Assembly (NCBI GenBank): GCA_000024525.1
Contig: CP001769.1
Span: forward strand, 124,001 to 188,000
Length of the DNA stretch: 64,000 nt
Direction of reading: 5' to 3'
Source of the DNA: Spirosoma linguale DSM 74
GTDB taxonomy: Bacteria; Bacteroidota; Bacteroidia; Cytophagales; Spirosomataceae
Shown here: positions 17,690 to 25,640 of the stretch, one piece after another
Layout of the letters: each line of letters starts with the position of its first letter
How positions within the stretch are numbered: position 1 is the stretch's first letter
The notes under the pieces: generated by a model
The model's input: only the letters and a program-made list of their open reading frames with translations
Databases searched by the model: none
What the model was told of the DNA's origin: nothing
Program-made: the position numbers and the translations under genes

Positions 17690-20143
17690 ATGCGAAAAAC
17701 TTTACTGCTACTTTCAATTACGCTGCTCGGTCTGGTGTCCGTTAACGCGCAAACCCTCGTGAGCGGGCGAATTCTGGATAAAGTTACCAGTCAGCCGGTT
17801 CCCTTTGTCAGTGTGGCCCTCTATCGCCAGCCCGATTCGGTGGCCATTGGCGGAGCCATAACCGATTCCTCCGGCCAGTTTCGGATTGTAGAAGCGAAAG
17901 CCGGAGTCTATACACTGCGTACGTTTTTTGTTGGCTATAAACCGGTTTCGATGCCACTCACGGTTGTCCGAAATCAGCCACTTGAATTGGGTGCGTTGCT
18001 GCTGGAAGGCGATTCCCGGTTACTTAACGAAGTCCGCGTTGCTGGACAGCGAACCGATGTCGTCATGCAGGCCGACCGCCAGACCTATCGGGCGGCTCAG
18101 TTTCAATCTGCTGCCGGTGGTACGGCTACCGATATTCTGCGTAATCTGCCCGGCCTGAGCATTAATGCCGAAGGGGATGTGAGTCTGCGGGGTGCCAATG
18201 GCTTTCTGGTGCTGCTAAATGGAAAACCTGTTCAGGCTAATTTGGGAACGCTCCTCAATCAGATGCCAGCGAACAGCATCGAGTCGATCGAAGTAATCAC
18301 GACCCCCAACGCCCGCTACGACCCCGATGGGAAAGCGGGCATTATTGCCATTGTGACCAAGAAAGGTGTCGATACCGGCTGGTCGGCGCAGGTAAACGGC
18401 CTGATTGGTCTGCCCAGCACAAACGCGTTCGGGAACGCCTACAACCCCGTTCGGTATAGTCCAGATGTGACGCTCAACTACCGTTCGGCGCGGTGGGATG
18501 TAACACTAAGTTCGGCTTACATCCGCAACGACATTGCCGGACGGCGCGAAGGCGATGTGAACACTACCATCGGTAATCGCCTGACCCGCTTTCCTTCCAT
18601 AGGGGAGCGGAGTTTTGACCGCTATACCTTTACCAACCGCATCGCTGTTGCTTTTGTACCCAATAAAAACACAACCTGGACGCTGGGACTTTACCAGAGC
18701 CAGCGTACCGAAGACCGGCTGGCCGATATTGCCTACACCAACAGTACAACCAATCTACTGACGGGCCAAACCTACAACCAGCGCGCTTATTTCAACAGCA
18801 ATCTAGTGCGCAAGGGTGGCCGGTTCTATACTGCCAACCTCGATTATGCCCACACCTTTGCCAATAAGGCTACGCTGAGCGCGGGTGCCCTGTATGAGTA
18901 TGACCTGATCGACGGCTTTACCAGTAACCGCAACGTCAATCGGAATAATTACCGCGATACGCTCCAGTATTCGTACTCGACCACCAACCGGCCTATTCAA
19001 AATTTCCGGGCCAACGTCGATGGTAGCCTGCCTTTTTTAGGCGGAAAGCTGGAAGGCGGTTATCAATACCGCTACCAGGAAGATACGGGCGATTACCGGT
19101 ATCGGCAGCAGGATGGAAATGGGTCGCCGTTGCTGGTCGTTCCGGCCTTTACCGGCCGTACCGCCATTAGCAGCCGTATCCATAGCTGGTACACGCAATA
19201 TGGCGCGGTGGCCAAAAAGCTGGAATATACGCTGGGCCTGCGCTATGAATACGCCGTACGGGAGGTGCTGTCGCTGCCTGCCAATCAGACCTATGTGCTG
19301 ACGCTGAACAACCTGTTCCCGTCGTTCAACATGCTTTACAAACCCAAAGGCGGACTGGCCCTGCGCGCTGGATTCAGTCGGCGGGTGCAGCGCAACAGCA
19401 ATTTTGCTCTCAATCCACTGCCCGAACGCGAACACTCCGAAACCCTCGAACAGGGTGATCCGAACCTGTTGCCCGAGTTTGTTAATCTGGCTGAATTGGG
19501 CGTGAGTAAAGATGTTGGTCGGAGTACGCTGCTGGCGACGGTCTATTATCAGGGCGTACAGAACACCATCAACCGGGTCAACCGGGTGTTTGCCGATACC
19601 ATCCTGAGCCGGATATTTACAAACGCTGGTTTAACGCAACGGTTGGGCGTCGAGCTGGCCACCGATCTGAAACTCACCAAAAGCTGGAAGCTTTATGTGG
19701 GGGGAACGGTCTACCGATTCACACAGCAGGGGCAGCTTTTCCAGAATGAAGTTATTTTCGACCGGGCAGCCTGGGTGTATTCGGTCAATGCCAACTCGAC
19801 GGTGCAAATTAGTCCAACGCTTATCTGGCAGGCCAACGTCAACTACCTCTCCCGGCGTATCACTGCCCAGGGCGAAGATTCCCGGTTTCTGATACCTAAT
19901 ATGTCGGTGAAAAAGAGTTTGATGGGCAGTCGCCTGACCATTATGGCGCAATGGCAGAACATCGGTCTGGGATTCCTGCCCACCAACGAGCAGCGGATCA
20001 CCACCTACGGGAAGGACTTCTACACGACGACGAACTACATTCAGGAGAAGGATATTTTCCTGATCAACCTAAGCTATTCATTCCGGCAACTCAGTAAACG
20101 GGCAAAACTGCCGGGAAATGATTTCGGCGAAAAAGAATTTTGA
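17690..20143 (+). CDS. Outer-membrane beta-barrel receptor (TonB-dependent receptor-like, OMP_b-brl_3 type)
   Basis: The chosen start ATG 17690 gives a clean signal peptide (MRKTLLLLSITLLGLVSVNA); the upstream TTG extension to 17609 does not look coding. A carboxypeptidase-regulatory-like domain follows (SGRILDKVTSQPVPFVSV, VGYKPVSMPL). A plug-like region comes next (ATDILRNLPGLSINAEGDV, FLVLLNGKPVQ, IESIEVITTPNARYDPDG). The rest is a large beta-barrel rich in aromatic and Asn/Thr residues, ending in the YSFRQLSKRAKLPG region. At 817 residues it matches the Bacteroidota outer-membrane beta-barrel protein family rather than SusC. No SusD partner is present. Ligand unknown. Confidence 0.88.
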   Translation: MRKTLLLLSITLLGLVSVNAQTLVSGRILDKVTSQPVPFVSVALYRQPDSVAIGGAITDSSGQFRIVEAKAGVYTLRTFFVGYKPVSMPLTVVRNQPLELGALLLEGDSRLLNEVRVAGQRTDVVMQADRQTYRAAQFQSAAGGTATDILRNLPGLSINAEGDVSLRGANGFLVLLNGKPVQANLGTLLNQMPANSIESIEVITTPNARYDPDGKAGIIAIVTKKGVDTGWSAQVNGLIGLPSTNAFGNAYNPVRYSPDVTLNYRSARWDVTLSSAYIRNDIAGRREGDVNTTIGNRLTRFPSIGERSFDRYTFTNRIAVAFVPNKNTTWTLGLYQSQRTEDRLADIAYTNSTTNLLTGQTYNQRAYFNSNLVRKGGRFYTANLDYAHTFANKATLSAGALYEYDLIDGFTSNRNVNRNNYRDTLQYSYSTTNRPIQNFRANVDGSLPFLGGKLEGGYQYRYQEDTGDYRYRQQDGNGSPLLVVPAFTGRTAISSRIHSWYTQYGAVAKKLEYTLGLRYEYAVREVLSLPANQTYVLTLNNLFPSFNMLYKPKGGLALRAGFSRRVQRNSNFALNPLPEREHSETLEQGDPNLLPEFVNLAELGVSKDVGRSTLLATVYYQGVQNTINRVNRVFADTILSRIFTNAGLTQRLGVELATDLKLTKSWKLYVGGTVYRFTQQGQLFQNEVIFDRAAWVYSVNANSTVQISPTLIWQANVNYLSRRITAQGEDSRFLIPNMSVKKSLMGSRLTIMAQWQNIGLGFLPTNEQRITTYGKDFYTTTNYIQEKDIFLINLSYSFRQLSKRAKLPGNDFGEKEF

Positions 20144-20176
20144 CAACCGGAGTCATCCCGAATGCTAACTATATGT

Positions 20177-20234
20177 GAATCCCGGTTTATGTGAAGTCTA
20201 GTTTAAGAGCCAAACTTCACATAAACCGGGATTC
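20177..20234. terminator. Hairpin 1 after the receptor gene
   Basis: A 21-bp perfect stem (GAATCCCGGTTTATGTGAAGT at 20177-20197, complement 20214-20234) has a 16-base loop. It lies 34 bp after the receptor stop codon and directly before a second hairpin. A long T-run is missing, so termination is probable but not proved. Confidence 0.6.
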
Positions 20235-20239
20235 TTGGT

Positions 20240-20285
20240 TTCTCGGAGTGGTGTCGGGTTTGAGAACCCGACACCACTCCGAGAA
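20240..20285. terminator. Hairpin 2, perfect 21-bp stem between convergent genes
   Basis: Arms 20240-20260 and 20265-20285 are exactly complementary (TTCTCGGAGTGGTGTCGGGTT) with a 4-base loop. It lies between the receptor (plus) and the small HTH gene (minus), 25 bp from the end of the latter, and could terminate both. Such a long perfect stem is unlike a simple terminator and may be a dispersed repeat. Confidence 0.65.
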
Positions 20286-20309
20286 GTCTGCTTTCTAAAG
20301 GCACGACGT

Positions 20310-20492
20310 TTACTGCCGTCTGGCCTGATACGCACGCAGGATATGTTCCCGGATCACTTCCGTCCGGCCAATCCGTTCGCTCGTTAACCGACTTTGATCA
20401 ATGTAACTTTTCAGGCGCCCAACCGTAATGTGTAACTCCTGGGCCGCTTCCCGAATCGTATAAAATAATGTCCCTTCGATTGATTTAGGCAT
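20310..20492 (-). CDS. 60-residue helix-turn-helix (excisionase/MerR-type) protein
   Basis: This small basic protein is almost entirely one winged-helix DNA-binding domain of the excisionase/MerR-like class: YTIREAAQELHITVGRLKSYI is the helix-turn-helix, followed by a wing (SERIGRTEVIREHIL) and a basic tail. It is only 60 residues long. It is transcribed away from the GH3-like gene across a 147-bp gap that holds two near-identical 15-base direct repeats. It may therefore regulate itself or that gene; this is an inference. No phage or integrase gene is next to it. Confidence 0.75.
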   Translation of the reverse strand: MPKSIEGTLFYTIREAAQELHITVGRLKSYIDQSRLTSERIGRTEVIREHILRAYQARRQ

Positions 20493-20580
20493 ACCTCAAC
20501 GAAATTGATTATTCCACCCTGTCGGTATAGACAGGTAGTCTACGAAGATTTTGTTGAAGAAGATTGTTCTTTCCTAACCA

Positions 20581-20627
20581 ACAAAGCCTATCCGATCAGG
20601 TTTATCTTATAAACAAAGTCTATTCGA
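20581..20627. promoter_or_regulatory. Two 15-base direct repeats in the divergent gap before the GH3-like gene
   Basis: ACAAAGCCTATCCGA (20581-20595) and ACAAAGTCTATTCGA (20613-20627) match at 13 of 15 bases and are 32 bp apart, close to three helical turns. This spacing puts both on the same face of the DNA, as expected for a regulator site. The small HTH protein encoded on the other side is the nearest candidate binder. Confidence 0.45.
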
Positions 20628-20639
20628 GAAAGGGTTCAT

Positions 20640-22166
20640 ATGGCAGTTATTGGGGAGTTAATCAAAAAAGCAATTGATGTTTATGGGTTTGTTACGTCGG
20701 AGCCTGACCCGGCAAAAGCCCAGCGGGAGGTACTGCAAAACCTGCTGACAAAAGCACGGCTAACGGCCTTTGGTAAGAAACACAACTTCACCGAACTGCT
20801 CCGTAGCGACGACATAGTTGCCGCTTTTCAGCAGGAGGTTCCCGTCCATGATTATGATAAACTGCATACCGATTGGTGGCATTACCTGCTCGAAGGACAC
20901 CAGAATGTGACCTGGCCCGGCGGACAGCGTTATTTTGCGCTCAACAGTGGAACCACCAGCACCAGCAAGGCCATTCCGGTAACGGACGACATGATCGACG
21001 CGATCCGTAAATCGGGTATTCAGCAGGTCATGAGCCTGAAAAACTTCGACCTCCCGTCCGATTTTTTCCAGAAGCAGATCCTGATGCTGGGCAGCAGCAT
21101 CAACCTGATCGAAAAAGACGACCACGAGGAGGGAGAAATCAGCGGCATCAGCGCGGCTAATATCCCGGCCTGGTTCCGGGGGTATTACAAACCGGGGATC
21201 GAGATTGCTTCCCTCACCGACTGGGACGAAAAGGTACACCAGATCGCTAAAGAAGCGCCCACCTGGGACATCGGCAGCCTGAGCGGTATTCCGTCATGGA
21301 TAGAAATGATGCTGAAAGAGGTGGTCCGGTATAACCGGCTGAGCACCATTCACGACATATGGCCCAACCTGCACGTTTATACTTCGGGTGGTGTGGCTTT
21401 TGAGCCGTACCGCAAAAGCCTCGAAACCTTACTGGCCCGGCCGCTCACCTACATCGACACCTACCTGACCTCGGAAGGGTATCTGGCTACGCAAAAACGC
21501 CCCGACACCTCGTCGATGGCGCTGATCGTCGACAATGGCATTTTCTTCGAATTTGTCCCGTTTGTGGACGAGAATATGGACGATGAGGGGCGCGTAAAGC
21601 CCGACGCCACTGTTCTTTCGCTGGAACAGGCGGAAGAAAATGTCGATTACGTATTACTGATCTCGACTGTTTCGGGCACCTGGCGCTACATGATTGGCGA
21701 TACGGTCATGCTTACCGACAAGCAGCGGGCCGAGATAAAAATTACCGGCCGGACGAAGCATTTTCTGAATGTCGTGGGTGAACAGCTGTCGGTGCATCAG
21801 ATGAATAAGGCCATGCAGACCATGCAAAAACGCTTCGACGTGGAGATTAAAGAGTTTGTCGTATCGGCCATCCGCAAAGACGGGGAGCATATCAACAAAT
21901 GGTACATCGGTGCCAATAAAGAGGTCGACGGTGCTGAAATGGCCGCTGCGCTGGACAGCGAACTGTGCGACAACAACAAAAATTACAAAGTGGCCCGGAG
22001 CAAATCACTGAAAGGGGTCGAAGCGGAAGTGATTCCGGTCGAGAAGTTTTACCGCTGGAGCGAGGAGTTCAAAAAACTGGGCGGTCAGGCCAAAATTCCC
22101 CGCGTGATGAAGGAAGAAGATTTTCTGGGGTTTGAGCAGTACATACAAAGCCTGCCCTATAGCTAG
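20640..22166 (+). CDS. GH3-family acyl-adenylate-forming enzyme
   Basis: This is a bacterial member of the GH3 (auxin-responsive promoter) family, related to plant acyl-acid amido synthetases such as JAR1, which activate a carboxylic acid as AMP ester and conjugate it to an amine. Landmarks are the Ser/Thr-rich ATP loop LNSGTTSTSKAIPV near residue 103, the TYLTSEGYLA motif, WRYMIGDTVML and the ITGRTKHFLNVVGEQLS hinge before the small C-terminal domain. The length of 508 residues is usual for bacterial forms. The physiological substrate is unknown. It is preceded by the divergent HTH gene and paired direct repeats and seems monocistronic. Confidence 0.88.
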   Translation: MAVIGELIKKAIDVYGFVTSEPDPAKAQREVLQNLLTKARLTAFGKKHNFTELLRSDDIVAAFQQEVPVHDYDKLHTDWWHYLLEGHQNVTWPGGQRYFALNSGTTSTSKAIPVTDDMIDAIRKSGIQQVMSLKNFDLPSDFFQKQILMLGSSINLIEKDDHEEGEISGISAANIPAWFRGYYKPGIEIASLTDWDEKVHQIAKEAPTWDIGSLSGIPSWIEMMLKEVVRYNRLSTIHDIWPNLHVYTSGGVAFEPYRKSLETLLARPLTYIDTYLTSEGYLATQKRPDTSSMALIVDNGIFFEFVPFVDENMDDEGRVKPDATVLSLEQAEENVDYVLLISTVSGTWRYMIGDTVMLTDKQRAEIKITGRTKHFLNVVGEQLSVHQMNKAMQTMQKRFDVEIKEFVVSAIRKDGEHINKWYIGANKEVDGAEMAAALDSELCDNNKNYKVARSKSLKGVEAEVIPVEKFYRWSEEFKKLGGQAKIPRVMKEEDFLGFEQYIQSLPYS

Positions 22167-22378
22167 GAACAGAAATCCACCGCAGTTGGTAAAATCGGAC
22201 GGCACAGGCCGCCCTGCGCCGAAGCGGCAGCTTTTACGTTTCGTAAACATTCTTTTACAAGCCTTTAATTACAGCTTAGCTCAAGAGCTGTAGGTTTGTC
22301 GGGAGCCCTTGGTGAAAAAGTGATGAAATAGGAAAACCAATAGCTTTATCACAATGCTTCCCCAAACCAATTGTAGTC

Positions 22379-22753
22379 ATGGAAATCTTTAGCCTGGTAT
22401 TCTTGCTTCTTTTTCAACTGCCCTTTGCTTGTAATGAAGCGTTTAAGTTGCTTGCACCACCGCCATTCACAAATGGTCAGCAAAAGCTAAATGGTCATAA
22501 GTCGAGGCTTGTAACTATTGTTTTCAAATCTACGGATGGTGGACAAAGCTGGCAGGACATGAGTGGAGGGCTGCCTGAAAGCTTACCGGAAAATGGTTTC
22601 TTCGCAACTAATAATGGACTCTATTTACATGCTGGAGATGGGTTGTATCACAGCAACCCAAATTCCACCGCTCCTTTTGGGAAAAGGAGCGTTTTAAGCG
22701 TTTTATTAGACGAATTCACTGTTCCTGTTGATTACATTAATTCAAGAAAATAA
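22379..22753 (+). pseudogene. Relic of a Ycf48/BNR-repeat secreted protein
   Basis: An intact 124-codon frame begins with a signal-like stretch (MEIFSLVFLLLFQLPFAC). It contains one BNR-type repeat (FKSTDGGQSWQDMSGGLPE) and half of another (GFFATNNGLYLHAGDGLYHS), then stops. Beyond the stop, another frame (about 22757-22860) reads LIVSEWYSSNSLFHDSNTGL, which is a Ycf48-like repeat. The gene therefore appears frameshifted and cut short just before the first IS3 element. Full-length relatives are beta-propellers with many repeats. It could still make a short secreted protein. Confidence 0.55.
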
Positions 22754-23068
22754 TACTGAAACAACTTTGGATTTAATAGTGTCGGAATGGTATAGTTCTA
22801 ATTCTCTATTTCATGACTCTAATACAGGTTTAGGTATGACAAGCCATTCCGTGATCAAATAGCCAACTTGTATACTGACAAGCTTTTCAAGTTCAGGTCG
22901 ATGAATTCAGGAATCACTGCTAGTACCAACCTCCCAAAAATAAATTTCAAATAATGGAGTCATTTAAGGATATTTAGTACTTGAAGCCCTGTTATACATA
23001 TGTATGAGAGGGCTTGTTTTTGTCTTATATTCTGTAGTACTTAACATATTTACACTTATACAACAGCT
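22754..23068. other. Degenerate gap with out-of-frame gene remnant and a terminator
   Basis: The first 110 bases keep a remnant of the broken Ycf48/BNR-like gene in another frame. The rest is AT-rich and holds a hairpin terminator at 22984-23021. The 14-mer CACTTATACAACAG (23053-23066), which reappears at 25571-25584, lies just left of the IS. Confidence 0.6.
22984..23021 (+). terminator. Rho-independent-type terminator
   Basis: AAGCCCT at 22984-22990 pairs with AGGGCTT at 23009-23015; the 18-base loop contains the palindrome TACATATGTA, and GTTTTT follows. It would end transcripts of the relic gene on the plus strand. Confidence 0.6.
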
Positions 23069-23102
23069 CGTATGCTACTGGAAAATCTAGTCAAAATCCA
23101 GT

Positions 23103-23498
23103 ATGAATACGCATCTTAATGATTTATTAGGCTATAAGAAAAAGAAAACTCGACACCTATTTCGATGGAAGGTCGTCGAAGCCTACCGCGCCGAACGAGT
23201 CCAGGCCTCCGAACTGGAAGAAACCTTGGGCATCCCCCTGAAAGAGCTGCGCCGTCTTAACCGCAACTACTTCAGACTCCGCTTACTTCCCCTTTTACAA
23301 CCCCAAAACCGCCGAAAAACTATGAAACGAGACGCGGATTATGTCAAAACGCTGGAACGCAAACTAGCTGACATGGAGAAGGAGAATCAGTTTCTCCGCT
23401 TACAGGCTGAGGCCTACCAAACGGTGATCCAGATTGCTGAAGAGCAATTTAACATCCCAATCGTAAAAAAGCCTGGCGCCAGGCGGCCGAAAAATTAA
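23103..23498 (+). CDS. IS3-family transposase OrfA
   Basis: This 131-residue protein binds the element ends. A basic N-terminal helix-turn-helix region (VVEAYRAERVQASELEETLG, IPLKELRRLNRN) is followed by a leucine-zipper-like coiled coil (YVKTLERKLADMEKENQFLR). It ends 18 bp before the OrfB frame, which is in another phase. In many IS3 elements the two are joined by a -1 frameshift; here the non-overlap makes separate translation of OrfB or a different shift more likely. Confidence 0.8.
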   Translation: MNTHLNDLLGYKKKKTRHLFRWKVVEAYRAERVQASELEETLGIPLKELRRLNRNYFRLRLLPLLQPQNRRKTMKRDADYVKTLERKLADMEKENQFLRLQAEAYQTVIQIAEEQFNIPIVKKPGARRPKN

Positions 23499-23515
23499 CT
23501 CGTCGCTACCCCTTA

Positions 23516-24412
23516 GTGGGCATGGAGGTAATTTGTAAGCTGTTTGGCCGAGTGAGACAAGCCTGGTATGCGGCTACCCGGCGACAGGAGAAGGTGGGAT
23601 TTCAGACGGATGCTATCTTACAGGAAGTCAGGCGAATACGCCGTGACATTCCAGGCATGGGCACCCACAAACTCCATCATGAAATGCAAGTATTTTTAAC
23701 CCGGCATCGTATCAAGCTGGGCCGGGATCGCTTGCATGCGCTGTTGAAAGAGAACGGCATGTTGGCGAAACGAAAGGCCCAGAAGGTCACGACAACTCAA
23801 TCGAATCATACGCATTTTAAATACCCTAACAAGGTCAAAAATGTGATTCCTTCTCGAGCTAATGAGCTGTGGGTGAGCGACCTGACGTATATCTCAGTGG
23901 GTCCGACTTATGCGTATCTGTACATCATTATGGATGCTTTTTCACGAAAGATCGTGGGTTGGTCTTTTGAGAAGACGATGCATGCTCAGGGAGCTTTAAG
24001 GTCACTGAATATGGCTTTGTTAGCCCGGAAAGATATCAGCCAGTCGTTGATCCACCATTCCGATCGGGGCGTCCAATACTGCTCCTGGGCGTACGTGCAA
24101 CGATTACGTCAGGTGAATGCGACCATCAGTATGACTGAGTCGGGTGATCCAAACGAAAACTCGATGGCTGAGCGCGTGCTTCAGTCCCTAAAAGAGGATT
24201 GCAAACTGAGCCGTACCTTTACTTCTTTCGCGGCAGCAACTGAGGGTATTGAACGAGCGATTATGGCTTATAACACGGTTCGTCCGCACGCTTCGCTGAA
24301 TTATTTAACTCCGCACCAGATGCACCAGCGAAAGCGTAAAGTCAAGTTACGCTGGTACCCCTACAAGAAGGTGAGGTACGGAAATGTACAATATGAGGGG
24401 CTCTTACGGTGA
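23516..24412 (+). CDS. IS3-family transposase OrfB (DDE integrase)
   Basis: This catalytic transposase has a 298-residue RNase-H-fold core with an HTH_21-like N-terminal part (HKLHHEMQVFLTRHRI). The DDE triad is seen as Asp in ELWVSDLTYI, Asp in LIHHSDRGVQY and Glu in SMTESGDPNENSMAERVLQS, followed by the HPHASLNYLTP-type tail. All three acidic residues are kept, so the enzyme could be active. The start at 23516 is a GTG; the frame may be entered through fusion with OrfA. Confidence 0.88.
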   Translation: MGMEVICKLFGRVRQAWYAATRRQEKVGFQTDAILQEVRRIRRDIPGMGTHKLHHEMQVFLTRHRIKLGRDRLHALLKENGMLAKRKAQKVTTTQSNHTHFKYPNKVKNVIPSRANELWVSDLTYISVGPTYAYLYIIMDAFSRKIVGWSFEKTMHAQGALRSLNMALLARKDISQSLIHHSDRGVQYCSWAYVQRLRQVNATISMTESGDPNENSMAERVLQSLKEDCKLSRTFTSFAAATEGIERAIMAYNTVRPHASLNYLTPHQMHQRKRKVKLRWYPYKKVRYGNVQYEGLLR

Positions 24413-24500
24413 TTTTAATATCTGTCCAATCTAATCAGTAGCATACGTTTTACAGTTACTGGTTTTACTTGTACTTGAAACCTTGTAACCTTTTTTGCTA

Positions 24501-24869
24501 ATGAAATTGATAGCATTATTATTTCTGTTGAGTATGGGAGCAACAAGCTGTATAACCCCTAAATCTAGGGTGGTTCCTGCCAAAAATATAATCGTCAACA
24601 CTCAAACCAAGTCGGATAAGTCATTAGGAAATCCAACTTTTCCAGTCACTATTTTCTTATTAGAACGTGATATTCCGTCAGTTATAAATCGTTTGGGAGT
24701 GGTCAGAATTGTAGCTGACCGAAATTACCTTAATGTTGACAGTACAGTTAAACAAGAATTGCAAAGAAGATGTAAAGAATTAGGGGCCAATGGGGCTTAT
24801 CGGCTAAGTGAGGGCTACTATCCTGGAAATAGGCCTGAGATTCATTATTTAGTTTTTAAATATGAATGA
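24501..24869 (+). CDS. Small lipoprotein, unknown function
   Basis: A lipoprotein signal peptide (LIALLFLLSMGATSC) leads to a mature part of about 105 residues, with no family that I can name. Its C-terminal half (DSTVKQELQRRCKELGANGA) recalls small stress-type lipoproteins where a conserved Cys and Gly-Ala-Asn stretch precede a beta strand. I choose ATG 24501 rather than the TTG six bases upstream. The gene is AT-rich compared with the chromosome around it and lies just after IS A, inside the segment bracketed by the 14-bp direct repeats. Confidence 0.6.
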   Translation: MKLIALLFLLSMGATSCITPKSRVVPAKNIIVNTQTKSDKSLGNPTFPVTIFLLERDIPSVINRLGVVRIVADRNYLNVDSTVKQELQRRCKELGANGAYRLSEGYYPGNRPEIHYLVFKYE

Positions 24870-24984
24870 CTCTGCTTATTAGAGCAGATTTGTAATTTAT
24901 TTAGATTCTAAAAGAGCATTAGTTTGTTGAAGCAATAGAATAATCTCCTAACATAAGATTAGTTATAAAACGGCCATCAAATAA

Positions 24985-25362
24985 ATGCAATTATACCTTC
25001 CTACCGACAACCCGCTAATCTATAACTATTACGATACGACCGTTGAATTGGTAGAAGTGATGGAGCTCTGCCAAGGCTGTCCAGAGGTTGGCTATCTTTT
25101 GATTAATTCAATGGCGTTTAATCAGGATTTACGTTTTGGTACAAATGTTCTGTTTACAGGCTATTGGCTAATTCTACCTCAGTTTGTATCAAGCTGGAAA
25201 ACGTCCGGCTTTAAACTATGTGCAATTGATCTACGAACCAATACCTTATATGAGATCAGCCAGATAGAACCCTTGGCAATACCTTATAAGGTTGAAGAAA
25301 AAGAGGTGAAGTATTTTATTGATTTAGCCAATCAAACGAGCAAAACTGTTGTACTTCCATAA
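24985..25362 (+). CDS. Hypothetical protein, 125 residues
   Basis: I do not recognise this protein. It lacks a signal peptide and is mainly alpha/beta with three cysteines in the first third (MELCQGCPEVG). It contains hydrophobic and aromatic strands (VLFTGYWLILPQFVSSW, KLCAIDLRTNTLYEIS) and ends in a helical tail. Low GC matches its neighbour. It sits between the small lipoprotein gene and a 132-bp inverted-repeat element; such isolated small genes in mobile patches are often immunity or orphan proteins, but nothing here proves that. Confidence 0.5.
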   Translation: MQLYLPTDNPLIYNYYDTTVELVEVMELCQGCPEVGYLLINSMAFNQDLRFGTNVLFTGYWLILPQFVSSWKTSGFKLCAIDLRTNTLYEISQIEPLAIPYKVEEKEVKYFIDLANQTSKTVVLP

Positions 25363-25437
25363 TAGAAAAGTACAATACTCTAACTTGTTCACTTTCAAAT
25401 CATTATTATACTATTTCCAGACCTGTTTTATAACTAA

Positions 25438-25569
25438 CGTGGCTGTTGCAAAAGTCCTGACCGAGTCGTTTAGGCATCAATCATGAACCGATTAGAGTCC
25501 GTTAAGGGAGTGAAAAAGACTGATTCAACACAGCTGTTCACCCTCGTTTCGACTTTTGCAACAGCCACG
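25438..25569. mobile_element. 132-bp MITE-like element with perfect 19-bp terminal inverted repeats
   Basis: The ends CGTGGCTGTTGCAAAAGTC (25438-25456) and its exact complement (25551-25569) enclose 94 bases without a coding frame. The GGCTGTTGCAAAAGTC ends resemble those of full-length insertion sequences of the IS5/IS1182 kind, but I cannot assign the family. It is probably a non-autonomous derivative moved by a transposase encoded elsewhere. A target duplication is not evident. Confidence 0.75.
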
Positions 25570-25640
25570 GCACTTATACAACAGATGCAGTACATAAAAT
25601 TTCTAACTCTAAGTTGAGGTCCTCCCGAAAAGCGTGCCGC

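Larger units (their letters stand above)
23069..24447 (+). mobile_element. IS3-family insertion sequence A
   Basis: The element carries orfA and orfB and ends in short inverted repeats CGTATGCTACTG (23069-23080) and CAGTAGCATACG (24436-24447). It is about 1.38 kb, normal for the family. I see no convincing target-site duplication, which suggests an old insertion or a rearranged border. Both reading frames look intact. Confidence 0.8.

Noticed and set aside
22291..22298. TAGGTTTG as a promoter -7 box before the Ycf48/BNR-like relic
   Set aside because: It fits TAnnTTTG but no TTG is at the right distance upstream, and the gene behind it seems broken.
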